A stretch of DNA of 64,000 bases from an uncultured Halomicronema sp. (GTDB lineage: Bacteria > Cyanobacteriota > Cyanobacteriia > Phormidesmidales > Phormidesmidaceae). The notes beneath the pieces were generated by a model. That model did no database searches. It was not told where the DNA came from and worked only from the letters and a program-made list of their open reading frames with translations. The stretch spans positions 1-64,000 of the forward strand of contig CALCCA010000063.1 in assembly GCA_937899725.1 (NCBI GenBank), read 5' to 3'. Below, one piece after another: positions 59,722 through 64,000 of the stretch (the first letter of the stretch is position 1; each line of letters opens with the position of its first letter). The translations under genes and the position numbers were made by a program.

Positions 59722-61262
59722 GTACCCCTGATAATTTTTGGGATGAACAGGAAATGGCGGATCTGGTGGGCTTGCAGCTACCGGACTCGACTGAAACGTC
59801 CAAAGCCGAATCTACTCCACCAACCTCTGGCAGTGACCCTAACCCTGACTCTGCACCGCTATTAGACCCCGAAGATCTGGATGAGTCCGCTACCGTTGGC
59901 GCTGGTCAGAAACCGAGACTATCGCTCGCCGCCAATCCTTTCACGAAGCTGGGCGTGGTGGCAGCAGGAACGGGCTTGGTGATTGGCGTGCTGGCGGTTT
60001 TCACCAGCGGCGTCATGAATCAAGAGGATTCACAGCCAGCACAGGAGACGCAGGCCGATTTTGCTGAACCGATGGTGGCAGCAGAGGAATCAGCGGCAGA
60101 CGATCGCGGACAGTTGCTGACCGATTTGGCGATGGGTCAACAGCAAGCGGAACTAGAAGCCTTGGCCCAAGAAGAGCCTCCCCCTCGACCAGAACCAGAA
60201 CCTGCCGCGATTCAAGAACAGCCGCAATTTTCAACCCCCCTAAGATCGACATCGCGATCGCCCCAACCGGTTGTCCAGCGTTCAGCCCTGCCGCCTCGTC
60301 CCACCCCTGTTCCTCGGACCATTGCCGCCCAACCAACGCCAGCGGTAACGGCTCCTGAGCCAGAAGGAGATCCCATGGAGCAGTGGATGGCCTTGTCCCA
60401 AATCGGCAGTTATCGCCGAGGGACAGATGCCTCTGCCATTGAAGAAGCCTCAACCCTTGAAATCCCTGACCAACTTTCCACTCCTAACTCAGTCGATGAC
60501 TCCCCAGCTACTCAGTCAGCCGAGCCAAGACAGATTCCAGCTGTACTTACTCGCGACACTCCTGCTTCGACTTGGCCAACGATTAACCATGCCGAAGAAG
60601 CTGCCATTCTACAGGGACGCCCCCTGCCAACATCATCGGCAGCGCTCGTTACGGGCACTCAGGCCAAAGCGGTTTTGGAAACGCCTTTGATCTGGGCAGC
60701 GGCGACAGCAACAGAAACGCCTCAGTTCGTAGTGAAACTAACAGAGCCCTTATTGACCCCTGAGGACGCAATTGGCCTTCCGGCTGAAACGACGTTGGTC
60801 GTGCAGGTGAAATCGGTGGATGAGAGTGGCTTGGCTCAACTAGCTGTCGTTTCGTTCATCCAGGATGGTCGCGAAGTGGCACTCCCGACAGACGCAATCC
60901 AACTACGAGGGCTCGCAGGGACGCCCCTGATCGCCCAAAAGTACGGCGACCCTGGCGGCGACATCGCTCGGATGGATTTGAATATGGCGGCAATGTCGGG
61001 GATTTCTCGAGTCGCTGAGCTGATCAATCGTCCCCAATCTTCCTCAGTGATTAGCAATGTCGGAGGCAGTACCGTCACCCAAGAAGCTGGAGACCCTAAC
61101 ATTCTGGCTGGTCTGCTCGAAGGGGCCTTTGGCCAATTGAGCGAACAGATGGCAGAGCGGAATCAGGCCGCTCTCGAAGAGATCCTTAATCGACCGACGA
61201 TTTGGTATCTCCCACCCGGACTGGAAGTCGAAGTGTACATCAATCAAACGGTGACGCTATGA
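59718..61262 (+). CDS. VirB10/TrbI-like T4SS protein
   Basis: The 514-residue protein has an acidic cytoplasmic N terminus, one membrane segment (LGVVAAGTGLVIGVLAVF), a Pro/Glu/Gln-rich periplasmic linker (about 105-220) and a C-terminal domain with LVTGTQAKAVLETPLIW, LPAETTLVVQVKSVDESGLAQL and a final beta-rich ending. This is the VirB10 architecture that spans from the inner to the outer membrane. It lies before, not after, the virB9-like gene, the reverse of the Agrobacterium order. Confidence 0.8.
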   Translation: MSTPDNFWDEQEMADLVGLQLPDSTETSKAESTPPTSGSDPNPDSAPLLDPEDLDESATVGAGQKPRLSLAANPFTKLGVVAAGTGLVIGVLAVFTSGVMNQEDSQPAQETQADFAEPMVAAEESAADDRGQLLTDLAMGQQQAELEALAQEEPPPRPEPEPAAIQEQPQFSTPLRSTSRSPQPVVQRSALPPRPTPVPRTIAAQPTPAVTAPEPEGDPMEQWMALSQIGSYRRGTDASAIEEASTLEIPDQLSTPNSVDDSPATQSAEPRQIPAVLTRDTPASTWPTINHAEEAAILQGRPLPTSSAALVTGTQAKAVLETPLIWAAATATETPQFVVKLTEPLLTPEDAIGLPAETTLVVQVKSVDESGLAQLAVVSFIQDGREVALPTDAIQLRGLAGTPLIAQKYGDPGGDIARMDLNMAAMSGISRVAELINRPQSSSVISNVGGSTVTQEAGDPNILAGLLEGAFGQLSEQMAERNQAALEEILNRPTIWYLPPGLEVEVYINQTVTL

Positions 61263-61984
61263 ACAGACGATGCCTTCCCTGGCTGTTTATCGGGGCGATC
61301 GCTGTCAGCGGCTGGCCTATCCCATCTGCTCAGGCACAGTCTGTGGTGGTGATTTCTGCTGATCGGGCTCAAGGGCTCGTCGGTGTCACGCCAGTCGTTC
61401 ATCTGTGGCCGGGCTATGGCACGAACCTCAGCTTCCTGCCCACGAATGAACACATTGTGCAGGTATGGATCGATGACCCCGCTCGGGTAGTCCTCGATTT
61501 TGATGAACCGCTCTGTCCTACCGCTGCCGAATCAGATTGTGTCTCCGACAATCCCTCCGTCATTCATCTGCGGCGAATTCAGGGATTGAACTTTGAGCAC
61601 TTGCCCAGCGCTAGCGGCACCTTGCTCACCGTCGTTACCGAAGCGACAAATGGGGAACGCCACCTCTACGAATTTCGCATCGAATTTGGCGATGGCGACC
61701 CTGATTACCACACCGTTGCCGTCCAGCCATCGTCCCCCATTCATTCGCTGTTCGGTCCTGGTGATGTGCGTCGGGGCTTAGAAATTGCCGCATCCAGAGA
61801 CCTGATTCATCCCGAACAGGATTTGTGGAACCGGCTGCAAACCTTTCTAGACCTGACTCAGCAAGGTCTAGAGATTCCGGTAGCCGCAGAACAGGCTGGA
61901 GTGTCCCTAGAGCTGATTACCCAACTCGCCGACTGGGGAGCCAGGGCTCGCGATGATCCGCCGCTGACTTCAACTGACCGTTAG
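61259..61984 (+). CDS. VirB9-like T4SS periplasmic protein
   Basis: The 241-residue protein has a signal peptide (RRCLPWLFIGAIAVSGWPIPSAQAQ) and a VirB9-like core opening: VVHLWPGYGTNLSFLPTNEHIVQVWIDDPARVVL. The start at 61259 overlaps the virB10 stop by four bases (ATGA). An in-frame start 57 bases upstream would destroy the signal peptide. VirB9 and VirB10 form the outer-membrane core complex. Confidence 0.75.
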   Translation: MNRRCLPWLFIGAIAVSGWPIPSAQAQSVVVISADRAQGLVGVTPVVHLWPGYGTNLSFLPTNEHIVQVWIDDPARVVLDFDEPLCPTAAESDCVSDNPSVIHLRRIQGLNFEHLPSASGTLLTVVTEATNGERHLYEFRIEFGDGDPDYHTVAVQPSSPIHSLFGPGDVRRGLEIAASRDLIHPEQDLWNRLQTFLDLTQQGLEIPVAAEQAGVSLELITQLADWGARARDDPPLTSTDR

Positions 61985-62005
61985 TCCTTCATTCAAGTTA
62001 AGGCC

Positions 62006-63715
62006 ATGAACTCTTCTATTTTCAGGCGCAGACGCCTCGGGTGGTCTGTGATGGGACTGCTTGTCTTTGTTTTCGTGATCGCCTTGCATCTTTGGCCGCT
62101 TGCGCCTTCTCACTCCAGCACTCAGCCAGGTTCGCCCGTCCCGGTCATTCAGGACCAGATGCTAGGCATCAAGCCTAACTGGGCACAGATTACGTTGCGA
62201 TCGCTCCCCGCCATTTTGGAATCGGGTTCGTTTGAAGCCCCGACTGACCTGATTCGCGAGTTGGGCTACGATCCCTCTCGCCTCTGGCAGGCCGGACAGA
62301 CTGCCGATGAATATCTGCTGCTGGGCGATTTCCAGGACAGCTTTCAACTGCAGCGATTTTCGCTGGCCGACATTGGGGCTCTCGTTGGTCTGGATTGGGA
62401 AGCGCTCAGGCTGGCGGATTTGGCATTGATTGGTTGGCAGACGATCGCGGATTTGGTGCAGGCCATTCCCGATCTCGCCGATTTGCCCGTTCAAGCCGTG
62501 CAGCCAATCGCCGATTTGCTCCAGGGGCAAGTTGAGGTGCCGCAGACGATTGCTGACGTCGTGCAAAACGAAGTTCTAGCGGACCTGAGCCTGGGGGAAC
62601 TGAACCTAGAGCAGTACGATTTGGGCGCCATCCCAGGACTGATCAACGATCCCCTGGAAACCTTTCAAGACTGGCAGCAATCGGTCATCGACCAGATTCC
62701 CGGATTAGCCGATGTGCCCTTTGCCAATTTTCCCAATCCCATCGTGGAGCAGGGTGTGGTGGTGGGGATGATGGATGTGGTGTTTGGTCCGGCGGAGGGC
62801 GATCGCACGAACACCATCAGCGGTAGCTATGTCGAAGGCTTCAACGTGCCCTGCCAAACTGACTGCGCCCACTTGGAAATGGCTCAACCGGAATTGGTGG
62901 AAGGCACCCAGTGGATTTCGGGCAAGTACCAGCAGGTTCGAGGGGGGCGAGGTACTTTAGCGTCTGCTAACAGTGGCTTAGAACCCACGGGGCGTCATCC
63001 CTTTGGCAATGCCTTCAAGGTTGCCGTGCTAGAAACTGATGAGGCTACCGGTACTGCTGAAACGGGACTCTACTTTCGCATGTGTGTCCGCAATGCCTTT
63101 GTGGACTTGGGCTGTACACCTTACTTCATCGGTCCTATTCCCTGGCTGCCCATCCAAGAGGAAGGGATGCTATTCCTGGGACAAATCAAGGAGGGGCTTT
63201 CAACCACCGATTCCGCTGAAGTGGCTGCTGCGAAAGGCATTGATCCACAGACCGGCGAGCCTAGCCCCACTCCAACGCCGGTTGCTAAAACTTCAAGCTC
63301 TCCTGGCATTGCCACCGGTGGCTTCATCAATCCGGCACCGGGATATCCCATCACCAGTAGTTTTGGCTATCGCACCCATCCGATTCATGGCGATCGCCGT
63401 CTTCATACCGGGACTGATTTGGGCACGCCCAATGGCACCATCATCCGCGCTGCCGATGGCGGTCAGGTCACCTTCGCGGGCATCAGCGGCTCTCTAACTA
63501 GCGGCTACGGCAGGCTTGTCATCATCGATCACGGTAATGGATCGGAGACCTACTACGCCCACCTGCAAGGCTTTTTTGTCCAGCAGGGCGACATCATTGC
63601 CCAGGGTGATCCGGTGGGGCGAGCTAACAGCAGCGGCGGCTCGACGGGACCGCATCTCCACTTTGAGATCCGCCAGAACGGTCAGCCTCAGAACCCGATG
63701 AACTATCTCAGCTAG
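62006..63715 (+). CDS. M23 peptidoglycan endopeptidase, T4SS-linked
   Basis: The 569-residue protein has a membrane segment (VMGLLVFVFVIALHLWPLAP), a long middle region with repeated short Leu-Ala-Asp-Leu and Gln-rich motifs (about 80-240), a Cys-containing domain (VPCQTDCAHLE; MCVRNAFVDLGCTPYF) and a C-terminal lysostaphin-like M23 domain with HTGTDLG (His467, Asp471) and HLHFEI (His549, His551). It would open the cell wall for pilus or channel assembly, replacing the VirB1 lytic transglycosylase. Confidence 0.88.
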   Translation: MNSSIFRRRRLGWSVMGLLVFVFVIALHLWPLAPSHSSTQPGSPVPVIQDQMLGIKPNWAQITLRSLPAILESGSFEAPTDLIRELGYDPSRLWQAGQTADEYLLLGDFQDSFQLQRFSLADIGALVGLDWEALRLADLALIGWQTIADLVQAIPDLADLPVQAVQPIADLLQGQVEVPQTIADVVQNEVLADLSLGELNLEQYDLGAIPGLINDPLETFQDWQQSVIDQIPGLADVPFANFPNPIVEQGVVVGMMDVVFGPAEGDRTNTISGSYVEGFNVPCQTDCAHLEMAQPELVEGTQWISGKYQQVRGGRGTLASANSGLEPTGRHPFGNAFKVAVLETDEATGTAETGLYFRMCVRNAFVDLGCTPYFIGPIPWLPIQEEGMLFLGQIKEGLSTTDSAEVAAAKGIDPQTGEPSPTPTPVAKTSSSPGIATGGFINPAPGYPITSSFGYRTHPIHGDRRLHTGTDLGTPNGTIIRAADGGQVTFAGISGSLTSGYGRLVIIDHGNGSETYYAHLQGFFVQQGDIIAQGDPVGRANSSGGSTGPHLHFEIRQNGQPQNPMNYLS

Positions 63716-63726
63716 GAGTCTTTGCC

Positions 63727-64000
63727 ATGAAACGACAGCGCAAGATTGCCATTGTTCTATCCAGTGTGTTCGTTCTGCTGATGGGTCTGATCTCTCTGGT
63801 GGGGTTTAACCTAGCGCAGGCTTCAGACGAGATTCCGGCAACCGTACAGACTTGCCTGCCTCCTGCAACTCAGACGGTGAAAGTATGGGGATTGGTGGAA
63901 ACGGAATCCGGAAGTTACTACTTACTGGGAGCCACTTGGGAAGATAACAGCGAGGACGTCTATCAAGAGGTCCTAATTTACCTAAACGCTGAAGACACCT
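63727..64000 (+). CDS. Secreted protein, truncated by window edge
   Basis: An open frame of at least 91 codons starts at an ATG with AGGAG upstream. It encodes a signal peptide (MKRQRKIAIVLSSVFVLLMGLISLVGFNLAQA) and continues SDEIPATVQTCLPPATQTVKVWGLVETESGSYY. It reads on to the window end. It is probably another T4SS-operon protein. Confidence 0.7.
   Translation, partial: MKRQRKIAIVLSSVFVLLMGLISLVGFNLAQASDEIPATVQTCLPPATQTVKVWGLVETESGSYYLLGATWEDNSEDVYQEVLIYLNAEDT

Larger units (their letters stand above)
39780..64000 (+). mobile_element. Integrative and conjugative element (left part)
   Basis: From the tRNA-Pro 3' end to the window edge the genes form one element: integrase, CI/Ner switch, Xis-like protein, primase/helicase, iteron-like array, cargo (XRE, Uma2, VapBC, TrlF-like ATPase), ParA plus partner, and a type IV secretion operon. 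The far attachment site, a relaxase, a coupling ATPase and VirB11 are not seen and would lie beyond 64000. That it is an ICE and not an integrated plasmid remnant is inferred from the completeness and the tRNA-integrase junction. Confidence 0.85.

Noticed and set aside
61202-61258. N-terminal extension of the VirB9-like protein
   Set aside because: It would bury the signal peptide; the ATG at 61259 overlaps the VirB10 stop by four bases, a normal coupling.

Overview
The window looks like cyanobacterial chromosome. The octamer GCGATCGC (the HIP1 signature) recurs throughout, and many families present are typical of cyanobacteria: several Uma2/DUF820 proteins, an AMIN-domain protein, a STAND ATPase with WD40 repeats, a CcaA-type beta carbonic anhydrase and nuclease-A-inhibitor-like proteins. 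The protein mix would suit a filamentous or leptolyngbya-like lineage, but I cannot name a genus.

Layout, 0-39.7 kb (chromosomal backbone with many small accessory insertions). A frameshifted secreted protein and a repeat-rich intergenic region are followed by a SIMPL-domain protein. Next comes a minus-strand cluster (MerR/GyrI-like regulator, tautomerase, MAPEG, SRPBCC) headed by a textbook MerR promoter with a 19-bp spacer. Then come a Uma2 gene, a PIN/antitoxin pair, a large HTH-NB-ARC-WD40 protein, small secreted and membrane proteins, tRNA-Arg, carbonic anhydrase, ketopantoate reductase, an SPFH protein, a kinase-like protein, a PD-(D/E)XK nuclease, an ABC exporter, an AMIN-TonB protein and a TPMT-like methyltransferase. 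A YwiC/cupin/methyltransferase/Crp-Fnr cluster follows. An ISAs1-family element with a perfect 10-bp target duplication interrupts a gene whose rejoined end resembles a nuclease A inhibitor. clpB is followed by an MNT-HEPN pair and then two further degenerate copies of the clpB 3' end. After these come a decayed RelE-type toxin, a histidine kinase beside a PstS-like lipoprotein, and a glycosyltransferase.

Layout, 39.7-64 kb (an integrative and conjugative element, right end outside the window). tRNA-Pro(CGG) is followed directly by a tyrosine integrase. Next is a divergent CI-like/Ner-like switch with two 14-bp operators, then an Xis-like protein and a primase/helicase (zinc finger, TOPRIM, DUF3987). 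Immediately after it lies an iteron-like array of GTAGAC/GTCTAC motifs. Cargo follows: an XRE regulator with a perfect palindromic operator, Uma2, VapBC and a 1015-residue PHP-SMC-like ATPase of the TrlF type with a coupled small ORF. ParA and a partner precede a type IV secretion operon read as virB2-B3-B4-B5-like-B6-B8-B10-B9, an M23 endopeptidase and one further secreted protein cut by the window edge.

The ICE parts fit together as integration and excision (Int, Xis), lysogeny-like control (CI/Ner), autonomous replication (primase plus iterons), segregation (ParA plus partner) and transfer (T4SS plus M23). The coupling protein, VirB11 and relaxase are not in the window.
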